36,565 bases of DNA from Rhizobium sp. ASV20 (GTDB lineage Bacteria; Pseudomonadota; Alphaproteobacteria; Rhizobiales; Rhizobiaceae), in the NCBI RefSeq assembly GCF_016429015.1, contig NZ_JAELTU010000067.1, forward strand, positions 1-36,565. Direction: 5' to 3'. Made by a program: the position numbers and the translations under genes. Each line of letters opens with the position of its first letter. Position 1 is the first letter of the stretch. This document shows, piece by piece, positions 15,051-23,768 of the stretch. The notes below the pieces were generated by a model, which was not told the origin of the DNA, searched no databases, and was given only the letters and a program-made list of their open reading frames with translations.

Positions 15051-16418
15051 ATGTCACTTTCCAAGCTTTCCTCCGCCCTGACACGGGTGGGCATGCTTTA
15101 TGCGGCCGTGCTCGCACCGGCGATCGCTTTCGCGCAGGAGGCAGCTCCGGCTGCCGCAGCAGCAACCGCCGCCGCACCGGTGCCGGACAAGGGCGACACC
15201 GCCTTCATGTTCATCTCCACCATTCTCGTGCTGTTCATGCTCGTGCCGGGCCTTGCCCTGTTCTACGGCGGTCTCGTCCGCTCCAAGAACATGCTCTCGG
15301 TGCTGATGCAGTGCACGATGATCGGTGCAGTCGTGATGATCCTCTGGGTTCTCTACGGCTATTCCTTCGCCTTCGGCGGCGGCACCAGCCCCTATTGGGG
15401 CGGCACGGCGAAGATGTTCCTCTCGGGCGTTTCGACCGCAAGCACGGCTCCGACCTTCTCCAAGGGGGTCGTCATTCCTGAATTCATCTTCATGCTGTTC
15501 CAGATGACCTTTGCCGCCATCACGCCGGCTCTGATCATCGGCGCCTTCGCCGAACGCATCAAATTCGGTGCAGCCATCCTCTTCTGCGCGCTGTGGGCGA
15601 CCTTCGTCTACTTCCCGATCGCCCATATGGTCTGGGATTCCAACGGCATGCTGTTCAAGATGGGCGCGCTCGACTTCGCAGGCGGTACGGTCGTTCACAT
15701 CAATGCCGGTATCGCCGGCTTCGTCGGCGCACTGCTCGTCGGCAAGCGCGTCGGCTTCGGCAAGGACATGATGGCACCGCATTCCATGACGCTGACCATG
15801 GTCGGCGCTTCCATGCTCTGGGTCGGCTGGTTCGGCTTCAATGCCGGTTCGAACCTCGAAGCCTCCGGCGGCGCGATGCTCGCTACCGTCAATACCTTCG
15901 TCGCGACCGCAGCTGCCATCATTTCCTGGTCGCTGGTCGAAACCTTCACCCGCGGCAAGGCCTCCATGCTTGGCGGCGCTTCGGGCATGGTTGCCGGTCT
16001 CGTCGCCATCACGCCCGCTGCCGGTATCGCCGGCCCGATGGGTGCGATCATCATGGGCCTCATCGTCTCGCCGCTCTGCTACTTCTTCGTCTCCGTCGTG
16101 AAGAACAAGTTCGGCTACGACGATACGGCCGACGTCTTCGGCGTGCACTGCATCGGCGGCATCTTCGGCGCTATTGCAACCGGCATCTTCGCCAGCGCTT
16201 CGCTTGGCGGTGTCGGCTATGCCGATGGCGTCACCATGGGCAGCCAGGTCGTCGTTCAGCTGACCGCCGTCGTCACGACAATCCTATGGTGCGGCATCGG
16301 CTCGGCGATCCTCTACAAGATCGTCGATGTCGTCATCGGTCTGCGCGTCGCTCCGGAAGCCGAGCGCGAAGGCCTCGACCTCGCCTCGCACGGCGAAGCC
16401 GCCTACCACAATTCCTGA
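15051..16418 (+). CDS. amtB: Ammonium transporter
   Basis: 455-aa Amt/Rh channel that brings ammonium across the inner membrane as a trimer gated by GlnK. A cleavable signal-like segment (to about residue 28, AIAFA-QE) and an Ala/Pro-rich linker precede eleven membrane helices. Key residues are visible: D208 and H216 in LDFAGGTVVHINAG and H366 in GVHCIGG, the second pore histidine. It follows glnK by 27 bp with AGGGAG upstream. Both genes are expected to rise under nitrogen limitation through NtrC. Confidence 0.97.
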   Translation: MSLSKLSSALTRVGMLYAAVLAPAIAFAQEAAPAAAAATAAAPVPDKGDTAFMFISTILVLFMLVPGLALFYGGLVRSKNMLSVLMQCTMIGAVVMILWVLYGYSFAFGGGTSPYWGGTAKMFLSGVSTASTAPTFSKGVVIPEFIFMLFQMTFAAITPALIIGAFAERIKFGAAILFCALWATFVYFPIAHMVWDSNGMLFKMGALDFAGGTVVHINAGIAGFVGALLVGKRVGFGKDMMAPHSMTLTMVGASMLWVGWFGFNAGSNLEASGGAMLATVNTFVATAAAIISWSLVETFTRGKASMLGGASGMVAGLVAITPAAGIAGPMGAIIMGLIVSPLCYFFVSVVKNKFGYDDTADVFGVHCIGGIFGAIATGIFASASLGGVGYADGVTMGSQVVVQLTAVVTTILWCGIGSAILYKIVDVVIGLRVAPEAEREGLDLASHGEAAYHNS

Positions 16419-16501
16419 TCGAAGCTTGCGACGCCGGAACCAACAGCCGGCGTCGCTGAACGTCCCGTCGCAACTGGTTTCTTCGCAAACCGGTTGCTTT
16501 T

Positions 16502-16533
16502 GGCCCGAACCTCGGTTCGGGCCCTTTTGTTTT
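16502..16533 (+). terminator. Rho-independent terminator of glnK-amtB
   Basis: A 9-bp stem GGCCCGAAC/GTTCGGGCC with loop CTCG, followed by CTTTTGTTTT. It is placed 83 bp after the amtB stop. Confidence 0.9.
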
Positions 16534-16691
16534 GTCCACCGCCATTCGCCCAAGCGGGCCTGCGATCCCAGAGGTTGGCGTGCATGGTTAACATGCCATT
16601 AACCCTCCTCTGATTAGGTAGGGCTAACCTGCCGGCGAGTGGGCATCGACCGATTCGCTTGGGCTATCGACAAGGAACGGGGCTGGATATC

Positions 16692-19349
16692 ATGGGCAGA
16701 AGCAATTCGGCGGCGTTGAGCGGTCGCCCCGACCGTTTATCGCTATCGAGTGTCGTTTGGCGTCAGGTCAAGGGTCTGGCCGGCTTCGCATTGCTGTTCC
16801 TGCTGGCGCTCGCCGTTGCGGCGCTGGCGACCTGGAACGTCATGGATCCCAGCTACTCCTACGCCACAGGCAATGCCCCGACCAATCTGCTCGGTTTTCC
16901 CGGTGCCGCATTCGCCGATATCATGATGCAGGCCCTCGGCCTGACGTCCCTGGTCGCGATGCTGCCCGTTGCCGCCTGGGCCTTCGCCTTCATTTCCAAT
17001 CGCAAACTCAACCGTGTGCCGTCGCGTCTCGGCGCGTGGCTGGGCGGCTGCATCGTCGCGGCCGGTTCCATGGCCTGCTTCCCGGCGCCGCCGACCTGGC
17101 CGATCCCGAACGGCATCGGCGGGGTTATCGGCGATATCCTGCTGCGTTTTCCAGCGCTCTTCATCGGCACCTATCCGAGCGGCGTCGTCGCTATCGTGAT
17201 CGGCTCACTGCTTGCCGTTCCCGCCATCTGGCTCATGCTCTTCGGCGCCGGCGTGATCGGGGAAGGCCCGGTCGAAGACGAAGAGGATGAAGAAGAGTAC
17301 GAGGAAACCCGCAGCCGCGCGCGCCGTGTCGGCGATGAGGACGAAGATGACGACCGCGGCAGCTTCCTCGGCAACTTCATGGCCTTTGGCGCGGTCATGC
17401 ATGCCTGGTACAACACCCAGGCGCGCCTCCGCCGCCTGTTCGGCATGGGACCGCGCAAGCGCCGCGATCATGCTTTCGATGCGCCCTATGATTTCAACGA
17501 TGACGAATTCGGTACGCTGAACGAGCCGGCGCGCGCCAAGGCGCCGATGGCTCGCGTCGAGCCGTCGCTCGAAGGTTCCGCTGCGCGTCGTGTCGTGTCT
17601 GCGCCCTCGATCAGCATGGGCGACGATGAGGACGATGATTCGATCTATGACCGAGATCCGCCTCGCCCCGCCGGTATCCTGCCCGACGACGAGGATGACG
17701 ATGAGTGGCCGCTGCGTCCCGCCTCGCCGAAGGCCGCGGCCGGGCAGCGTGTCGTTCCTGCCGCGTCGCGTCCAAGGCCCGGTGCACGGGCAGAGCGCGA
17801 GGCGCAGACCTCCTTCATTCGTCCCTATGGTTTCCAGCTGCCGGCCGTGCATCTGCTCGCCGAGCCGAAGGCCGTCACCCGCGATGCAACGCTTTCGGCC
17901 GATGCGCTAGAGCAGAATGCCCGCATGCTCGAAGGCGTGCTCGAAGACTTCGGTGTCAAGGGCGAGATCATTCATGTTCGCCCCGGCCCCGTCGTCACGC
18001 TTTACGAACTGGAGCCGGCGCCCGGCATCAAGTCTTCCCGCGTCATCGGTCTTGCCGACGATATCGCCCGCTCGATGAGCGCGATCGCCGCCCGCGTTGC
18101 CGTCGTTCCCGGTCGTAATGCCATCGGCATCGAGCTGCCGAACTCCACACGCGAGACGGTCTACCTGCGCGAGCTGATTGCCAGCCGCGATTTCGAGGGC
18201 TCCAAGGCGAAGCTTGCCATGGCGCTCGGCAAGACGATCGGCGGCGAGCCCGTCATCGCCGACCTCGCCAAGATGCCGCATCTGCTTGTGGCCGGCACCA
18301 CCGGCTCGGGTAAATCCGTCGCCATCAATACGATGATCCTGTCGCTGCTCTACCGTATGACGCCGGAACAGTGCCGTCTGATCATGATCGATCCGAAGAT
18401 GCTCGAACTCTCCGTCTATGACGGCATCCCGCATCTTCTGTCGCCTGTCGTCACCGACCCGAAGAAGGCTGTCGTTGCGCTCAAATGGACCGTCCGCGAG
18501 ATGGAAGAGCGCTACAAGAAGATGTCGAAGATCGGTGTGCGCAACATCGATGGCTTCAACACGCGCGTCGAGCAGGCTGTCGCCAAGGGCGAGGCCATCA
18601 GCCGAACGGTGCAGACCGGCTTCGATCGCCACACCGGCGAGGCGATCTACGAGACGGAAGAATTCGACCTCAAGCCGATGCCTTATATCGTCGTCATCAT
18701 CGACGAAATGGCCGATCTGATGATGGTTGCCGGCAAGGATATCGAAGGCGCCGTGCAGCGCCTGGCGCAGATGGCGCGTGCGGCCGGCATCCATGTCATC
18801 ATGGCAACGCAGCGTCCTTCGGTCGACGTCATCACCGGTACGATCAAGGCGAACTTCCCGACGCGCATCTCCTTCCAGGTGACGTCGAAGATCGACAGCC
18901 GCACCATCCTCGGCGAACAGGGCGCGGAGCAGCTGCTTGGCATGGGCGACATGCTCTACATGGCCGGCGGCGGGCGCATTCAGCGCGTGCATGGTCCTTT
19001 CGTTGCTGACGGCGAAGTCGAGGATATCGTTGCCTACCTGAAGACCCAGGGCGCACCGCAATATCTCGATGCCATCACCATCGACGAGGATGAAGACGAA
19101 GATGGCCACGGCCCGGCGGGCACGTCCAATCTCTCCGAATCGGATGATCCCTACGATCAGGCGGTTGCTATCGTTCTGCGCGACGGCAAGGCCTCGACCT
19201 CCTACATCCAGCGGCGGCTCGGTATCGGCTATAACCGCGCCGCTTCGCTGATCGAGCGGATGGAGCAGGAAGGCGTGATCGGCCCCGCCAACCACGCCGG
19301 CAAACGCGAAATTCTCGTTCCCACCGAAGCGGATATTCTGGATCGCTGA
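16692..19349 (+). CDS. ftsK: DNA translocase FtsK
   Basis: 885-aa septal DNA pump that couples chromosome segregation to division. The N terminus has about four membrane segments (residues 30-190). A long acidic and Arg-rich linker follows (residues 197-370, with runs such as EDEEDEEEYEE). The motor domain holds Walker A GTTGSGKS at about 534-541 and Walker B VVIIDEMADL. A C-terminal gamma winged helix (DPYDQAVAIVLRDGKAS, then SYIQRRLGIGYNRA) reads KOPS-type sequences. The start at 16692 (MGRSNSAAL) is preferred over an in-frame TTG at 16659. The length is shorter than E. coli FtsK (1329), mainly in the linker, which is usual for alphaproteobacteria. Confidence 0.95.
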   Translation: MGRSNSAALSGRPDRLSLSSVVWRQVKGLAGFALLFLLALAVAALATWNVMDPSYSYATGNAPTNLLGFPGAAFADIMMQALGLTSLVAMLPVAAWAFAFISNRKLNRVPSRLGAWLGGCIVAAGSMACFPAPPTWPIPNGIGGVIGDILLRFPALFIGTYPSGVVAIVIGSLLAVPAIWLMLFGAGVIGEGPVEDEEDEEEYEETRSRARRVGDEDEDDDRGSFLGNFMAFGAVMHAWYNTQARLRRLFGMGPRKRRDHAFDAPYDFNDDEFGTLNEPARAKAPMARVEPSLEGSAARRVVSAPSISMGDDEDDDSIYDRDPPRPAGILPDDEDDDEWPLRPASPKAAAGQRVVPAASRPRPGARAEREAQTSFIRPYGFQLPAVHLLAEPKAVTRDATLSADALEQNARMLEGVLEDFGVKGEIIHVRPGPVVTLYELEPAPGIKSSRVIGLADDIARSMSAIAARVAVVPGRNAIGIELPNSTRETVYLRELIASRDFEGSKAKLAMALGKTIGGEPVIADLAKMPHLLVAGTTGSGKSVAINTMILSLLYRMTPEQCRLIMIDPKMLELSVYDGIPHLLSPVVTDPKKAVVALKWTVREMEERYKKMSKIGVRNIDGFNTRVEQAVAKGEAISRTVQTGFDRHTGEAIYETEEFDLKPMPYIVVIIDEMADLMMVAGKDIEGAVQRLAQMARAAGIHVIMATQRPSVDVITGTIKANFPTRISFQVTSKIDSRTILGEQGAEQLLGMGDMLYMAGGGRIQRVHGPFVADGEVEDIVAYLKTQGAPQYLDAITIDEDEDEDGHGPAGTSNLSESDDPYDQAVAIVLRDGKASTSYIQRRLGIGYNRAASLIERMEQEGVIGPANHAGKREILVPTEADILDR

Positions 19350-19503
19350 GGCGATCCACCTTTCCGTGTCACATATCCTACCTATGTTCGGTATCCCGCC
19401 TATGATCAGGCAAATTTGATCGCGACCCCCTACCGGTCCTGGGTCGCCGCGCCATGAAGACGCCGATTTTGCGCGCCATGGACGAAGCATGAAGGAGAAT
19501 TCG

Positions 19504-20172
19504 ATGACAAAGATTGATGCGCAGCCGTCCAACCGACTTTCCCTGAGCCGCCGGCATTTTCTCGGCGCCGTGGTCGCGGTTGGCGTGGCGGGCGCTCTGC
19601 CGATTTCGGCCCTCGCTCAGGCCACCGCGCCGACACAGACAGCTGCAGCAGCCCTTAACCCCGGTATCGCGCAGGCCATCGCCGACCACTTCTCATCGAT
19701 CAAGACGATGAAGGGCGGCTTCCTGCAGATCGGCCCGCGTGGTGACCAGATGAGCGGTGCCTTCTTCATCCAGCGGCCGGGCAAGATGCGTTTCAACTAC
19801 GATCCGCCGTCCCGCATGCGCGTGATCTGCGACGGCAACAACGTACAGGTCATCAACGACCAGACGCAGACGCGCAACATGTACCAGCTGTCGAAGACGC
19901 CGCTAAGCCTGCTGCTCGCCAACAAGATCGACCTTTCCGCAGACATGGTTCGCGATGTCGACTCAAAGCCGGATCTCACCAAGATCACGCTCGGCAATCG
20001 GACTGTCTTCGGCGATTCTACCATTACGATGATCTTCGATTCGAAAACCTACGACCTGCGCCAGTGGACGGTGATCGATCCTCAGGGGAAGACGACCGAC
20101 GTTATCATCAACAACGTCAAGACCAACGTCGCCTTCGATGACAGCGTTTTCCGCATCGACTACACGCGCTGA
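19504..20172 (+). CDS. lolA: Outer membrane lipoprotein carrier protein LolA
   Basis: 222-aa periplasmic chaperone that carries lipoproteins from LolCDE to the outer membrane. The mature part has the family pattern IKTMKGGFLQIGPRGDQMSGAFF-type strands, the RPGKMRFNYDPP segment and a C-terminal VIINNVKTNVAFDDSVFRI block. The signal region contains SRRHFLG (residues 15-21), a twin-arginine consensus, followed by a hydrophobic stretch and an AQA cleavage region. The ATG at 19504 is fixed by AAGGAG at 19491-19496. It lies 154 bp after ftsK, a common neighbour in this group. Confidence 0.92.
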   Translation: MTKIDAQPSNRLSLSRRHFLGAVVAVGVAGALPISALAQATAPTQTAAAALNPGIAQAIADHFSSIKTMKGGFLQIGPRGDQMSGAFFIQRPGKMRFNYDPPSRMRVICDGNNVQVINDQTQTRNMYQLSKTPLSLLLANKIDLSADMVRDVDSKPDLTKITLGNRTVFGDSTITMIFDSKTYDLRQWTVIDPQGKTTDVIINNVKTNVAFDDSVFRIDYTR

Positions 20173-20201
20173 TACAGGCGCCGACCGGCATCTCCGGCCT
20201 C

Positions 20202-20248
20202 AGAGCCTTTCCGCTTTTCTTCGAACCGCGGAAAGGCTCTTTCTTTTT
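20202..20248 (+). terminator. Strong rho-independent terminator of lolA
   Basis: A perfect 13-bp stem (20202-20214 with 20228-20240; AGAGCCTTTCCGC and its complement) and a 13-nt loop, then TTCTTTTT. Confidence 0.93.
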
Positions 20249-20387
20249 GTTGCTGCGCAATTGCGTATGGAAAACCGCTTCGCACAATTCCGGGAATTGC
20301 TCCGGGGCTGCAGATGCGCCGGAATGACCTTTCCTTTCCGTTGCAGCCGGTCTAAAGCCTTACCCTCACGACGGGAAAGGCTTGGGC

Positions 20388-21191
20388 ATGGGATTTTCGA
20401 TTGCGACGTGGAACATCAATTCGGTGCGGCTGCGCATGCCCATCGTCGAACAGTTCGTCATGCAGGCCCGGCCCGACATTCTCTGCCTGCAGGAAACCAA
20501 GGTTCCGAACGAGCTCTTCCCCTATGCGCCGCTGAAGGCGCTTGGCTACGAGCACATCATCATTCACGGGCAGAAGGGCTATCATGGCGTGGCGATCGCC
20601 TCGCGCTTCCCGCTGACCGAGGATCATCGCCAGGACTATTGCAACGTCGGCGATAGCAGGCACATCTCGGCGATCTTCGAGCGTGGCGGGCGGCGCATCC
20701 GCCTGCACAATTTCTACGTTCCGGCGGGCGGCGACGAGCCGGATCGCACCATCAATCCGAAATTCGGTCATAAGCTCGACTTCATCGAGGAGATGAAGAA
20801 GCTGCATGCGAATGCCGAACCGAATACATCGGCAATCCTCGTCGGGGATCTCAATATTGCGCCGCTCGAGCACGATGTGTGGTCGCACAAGCAGCTTTTG
20901 AAGATCGTCAGCCATACGCCGATCGAGACCGACGGGTTGATCGAGGTCATGAAGCGCGGCGCCTGGCTCGATCTGATGCGCCAGCAGGTGCCTGCCAGCG
21001 AGAAGCTCTATACGTGGTGGAGCTATCGCGCCAAGGATTGGGAAGCGGCCGATCGTGGCCGTCGTCTCGACCACATCTGGTCGTCATCCGACCTTGGTCC
21101 GCACCTGCAGCGGATAGAGATCCTGAAAGCGGCGCGCGGCTGGGATCGTCCGTCCGACCACGTACCGGTCGTGGCGCATTTCGATCTCTAG
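20388..21191 (+). CDS. xthA: Exodeoxyribonuclease III
   Basis: 267-aa Mg-dependent AP endonuclease and 3' exonuclease of base excision repair. Conserved parts are ATWNINSVR (residues 6-14), LQETK with metal ligand E36, the GDLNIAPLEHDVW block, and the C-terminal SDHVPV with D257 and H258. Length matches E. coli XthA (268). The ATG at 20388 is used; an in-frame TTG two codons earlier is less likely. GGGAAAGG precedes it. It converges on the CNB-domain gene with a 34-bp gap. Confidence 0.95.
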   Translation: MGFSIATWNINSVRLRMPIVEQFVMQARPDILCLQETKVPNELFPYAPLKALGYEHIIIHGQKGYHGVAIASRFPLTEDHRQDYCNVGDSRHISAIFERGGRRIRLHNFYVPAGGDEPDRTINPKFGHKLDFIEEMKKLHANAEPNTSAILVGDLNIAPLEHDVWSHKQLLKIVSHTPIETDGLIEVMKRGAWLDLMRQQVPASEKLYTWWSYRAKDWEAADRGRRLDHIWSSSDLGPHLQRIEILKAARGWDRPSDHVPVVAHFDL

Positions 21192-21225
21192 CAGGATCTA
21201 GCCGAAGGGCCGTGATCGGAGGCTC

Positions 21226-21681
21226 TCAGGAAAAGCGGCCGAGAAGCGCGGCCGTTTGCCTGGCAAGGGCCGCGAAGTTCTCGCGGATGCGATTCTGGAT
21301 CAGCAGGCCGGCGTCGGGGTATTCCTCGATCAGCCGATGGAAGAGGGCGCGTGTGATGCGGATGACATCAGACTCCTCGGCGGCGACGGCCGTATATTTG
21401 CGCTCCACCAGCGTCACCAGGGCAAGTTCGGAAAGCATCGTGCCAGCCTGTACCACAGCTTCCACCTGCCTTTGCCCCGAGGTATCGATGGTGCTGAGTT
21501 CGAAGCTGCCGCGCGTGACGACATAGGCGCATTCGGCCGGCGATTTCTCCCGGAACAGGGTCTGGCCTTCGGACACGCGACGGCGATCGGCGCCGAAGGC
21601 AATCAGCCGTAACGGCTCATCGCCCATGCCGTGGAAGAGCGGCAATTGCGACAGCAGGCGGATATCGTCGTTCAGCGCCAT
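21226..21681 (-). CDS. Cyclic nucleotide-binding domain protein without output domain
   Basis: 151-aa single cNMP-binding beta-roll with no helix-turn-helix. Segments AFGADRRRVSEGQTLFRE and AYVVTRGSFELS are typical. The phosphate-binding cassette reads SELALVTLVERKYTAVA, with Ser where Gly is usual in G-E-[LIV]-A and an altered Arg-x-Ala spacing, so ligand binding is doubtful. It starts 9 bp after the cenR stop and is surely co-transcribed. It may modulate CenR signalling or act as a protein-protein adaptor; this is an inference from position. Confidence 0.82.
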   Translation of the reverse strand: MALNDDIRLLSQLPLFHGMGDEPLRLIAFGADRRRVSEGQTLFREKSPAECAYVVTRGSFELSTIDTSGQRQVEAVVQAGTMLSELALVTLVERKYTAVAAEESDVIRITRALFHRLIEEYPDAGLLIQNRIRENFAALARQTAALLGRFS

Positions 21682-21690
21682 ATCTGCTGC

Positions 21691-22374
21691 CTACGGGATG
21701 ATCTTGTAGCCGCCGTTTTCCGTCACCAGAATTTCGGCATTGGATGGGTCGCGTTCGATCTTCTGGCGAAGGCGGTAGACGTGGGTTTCGAGCGTATGGG
21801 TGGTCACGCCGGAATTATAGCCCCAGACTTCTTCGAGCAGGATATCGCGGGTGACGACCTTCTGGTCGGCGCGATAGAGATAACGGATGATTGCCGCTTC
21901 CTTTTCCGTAAGGCGGATCTTCTGTCCGTCTTCGGTCGTCAAAAGCTTTTGGCTCGGTTTGAAGAGATAGCGTCCGACCGTGAACGTCGCATCTTCGCTT
22001 TGCTCGTGCTGGCGCAGCTGCGCACGAATACGGGCAAGCAGCACGGCAAAGCGGAAGGGCTTCGTCACATAATCGTTCGCGCCGGCTTCCAGGCCGAGAA
22101 TGGTGTCGGAATCCGTGTCGTGGCCCGTCAGCATGATGATCGGCGATTTGAAGCCGTTCTTGCGCAGCAGCTTTACAGCCTCGCGGCCATCCATGTCAGG
22201 CAACCCGACATCCATGATGAGGAGGTCGACAGGCACGGTGCGCGCGGTCTGCACGCCCTTTCCAGCCGTCACTTCCTGCAGGACGTTGAATTCCTCGTAG
22301 AGCGATAATTGCTCGACCAGCATCTCGCGTAGGTCATTGTCATCGTCCACCAGGAGAATGGTGCGTGCGGTCAT
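21691..22374 (-). CDS. cenR: OmpR-family response regulator, CenR type
   Basis: 227-aa response regulator. The receiver domain has the acidic pocket D10-D12, phosphoacceptor D55 (LIMDVGLPDMDG), a Thr at about 83, and K105 (DYVTKPFRF). The C-terminal winged helix contains RLTEKEAAIIRYLYRA and VWGYNSGVTTHTLETHVYRLRQKIE. The ILGLEAGANDYVTKPF and LRQHEQSEDA segments match the CenR group, an essential cell-envelope regulator in Caulobacter and rhizobia with partner kinase CenK. No kinase gene is beside it here. The assignment rests on remembered CenR sequence; another OmpR-type regulator is the alternative. Confidence 0.8.
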   Translation of the reverse strand: MTARTILLVDDDNDLREMLVEQLSLYEEFNVLQEVTAGKGVQTARTVPVDLLIMDVGLPDMDGREAVKLLRKNGFKSPIIMLTGHDTDSDTILGLEAGANDYVTKPFRFAVLLARIRAQLRQHEQSEDATFTVGRYLFKPSQKLLTTEDGQKIRLTEKEAAIIRYLYRADQKVVTRDILLEEVWGYNSGVTTHTLETHVYRLRQKIERDPSNAEILVTENGGYKIIP

Positions 22375-22865
22375 GCCGTTCGGATCCTCGTTCTAATCCC
22401 TCCTAAGTCCTACGCCAAATTGCATTTTTAGCAAGTCGGGACGCAGCCTAGGCTTGGTGGTTTGCTTGAAACTGCTATGATTTCAAATGAAATCACGCGC
22501 AAAGCAAAAACATGTGAGCGAAATTGAAAAGGCAAGCGCGCTACCCGACGGATTGCCGCCATATTTGCCATGGGTGCTGCGCCAGGTAAAAATCGCCCCC
22601 CAATGTTTTGAAATCCTGATCGATCCGGCCTTGATGCTGCGATGTCGAAAATCGGTCCCGTCACTACCGGGGCCGCCCTATCCTCCGTTTGCGAAAAGGT
22701 TGGCGGTTTGCGTTGTCTGAAACGACATGTGGGGTTAAAATCCCAATATTCTCTACTATATAGCTCTCCTACCGGCGCGCCCGCACGGGCTTGGCCCAAA
22801 TCGTTTCGTTCAAAATTTAAATCACGCCTTCACTCCACCCACATCTCATCCTTTGGAGACTTATC
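22375..22865. other. 491-bp spacer between cenR and aldo/keto reductase
   Basis: No gene is recognised. Short open frames at 22487-22720 (+) and 22428-22799 (-) have no family resemblance. The left part should carry the cenR promoter and includes an 18-bp dyad at 22478-22495. CTATAT at 22756-22761, a rhizobial -10 match with weak -35, could serve the aldo/keto reductase. Confidence 0.5.
22478..22495. promoter_or_regulatory. Perfect dyad TGATTTCA-AA-TGAAATCA upstream of cenR
   Basis: Two exact 8-bp arms around AA, 104-121 bp before the cenR ATG. It overlaps a possible rightward -10 (TATGAT, 22476-22481). It is operator-like in size; the binding protein is unknown. Confidence 0.45.
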
Positions 22866-23696
22866 GTGACCACGCAAACGAAGATCACTTTCAATGATGG
22901 CAAATCCATTCCGCAGGTCGGCCTCGGTGTCTGGCAGACGCCGGAAAACGTTGCGCCGATGGCCGTCAGCACCGCTTTGAAAGCCGGCTATCGCCATGTC
23001 GATACCGCAGCCATCTATGCCAACGAGGATGGTGTCGGCGAAGGCATGCGTCAGTCGGGCGTCGCCCGCAAGGATATCTTCCTGACGACCAAGCTCTGGA
23101 ACGAGGCGCAGGGCTTCGATTCCACCCTCAAGGCTTTCGATGAGAGCCTGAAGCGGCTTGGCACCGACTATGTCGACCTTTACCTTATCCATTGGCCTTC
23201 GCCGTACCGCGATCGCTACCTCGACACCTGGAAGGCCTTTGTGCGCCTGAAGGAAGAGGGTCGCGCCCATTCGATCGGCGTTTCCAACTTCGCCAAGGAG
23301 CATCTCGACCGCATCATCGGCGAGACCGGTGTGACGCCCGTGCTGAACCAGATCGAGCTGCATCCGACCTTTCAGCAGAAGGCTCTGCGCGAAGTTCACG
23401 ACAAGCTCGGCATCAAGACGCAGTCCTGGAGCCCTCTTGGTCAGGGCAAACTTCTGGAGAATGCCACCATCGGCAAGGTTGCCGCCAAGCACGGCCGCAC
23501 GCCGGCGCAGGTCATCATCCGTTGGCACATTGACAATGGCCTGATCGTCATCCCGAAATCGGTGACACCGAGCCGCATCGAGGAAAATCTCAAGGTTTTC
23601 GACTTCAAGCTCGACAGCGACGATCTGGCTGAGATCGCCAAGCTCGATTCGGCCAGCGGCCGCATCGGGCCGGACCCGCTGACGGCGACGTTCTGA
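22866..23696 (+). CDS. Aldo/keto reductase
   Basis: 276-aa NADPH-dependent oxidoreductase with the (beta/alpha)8 fold. The catalytic tetrad is visible: D46, Y51, K76 and H109 (DTAAIY, TTKLW, LIHWPSP). The nucleotide-binding end is IPKSVTPSRIEENLKVFDF. It resembles 2,5-diketo-D-gluconate reductase-type enzymes, which reduce aldehydes and ketones including methylglyoxal; the natural substrate is open. It starts with GTG at 22866 after TTGGAGA. It is a single gene with its own terminator. Confidence 0.92.
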   Translation: MTTQTKITFNDGKSIPQVGLGVWQTPENVAPMAVSTALKAGYRHVDTAAIYANEDGVGEGMRQSGVARKDIFLTTKLWNEAQGFDSTLKAFDESLKRLGTDYVDLYLIHWPSPYRDRYLDTWKAFVRLKEEGRAHSIGVSNFAKEHLDRIIGETGVTPVLNQIELHPTFQQKALREVHDKLGIKTQSWSPLGQGKLLENATIGKVAAKHGRTPAQVIIRWHIDNGLIVIPKSVTPSRIEENLKVFDFKLDSDDLAEIAKLDSASGRIGPDPLTATF

Positions 23697-23732
23697 TATC
23701 GGGCTCAGGCGAATAATCTGCAATTTCAAGGG

Positions 23733-23768
23733 AAGGCCCGGAGTTTTCGCTCCGGGCCTTCTTTTTTT
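23733..23768 (+). terminator. Rho-independent terminator of aldo/keto reductase
   Basis: An 11-bp stem AAGGCCCGGAG/CTCCGGGCCTT with a 6-nt loop and a seven-T tail. The tail contains the stop codon of the convergent LysR gene. Confidence 0.94.

Noticed and set aside
15054..16148. A 364-codon frame antisense to amtB
   Set aside because: Highly His/Glu/Gly-rich shadow of the membrane helices of AmtB.
17907..19532. A 541-codon frame antisense to ftsK
   Set aside because: Shadow of the conserved FtsK motor; low-complexity His/Asp/Arg-rich product.
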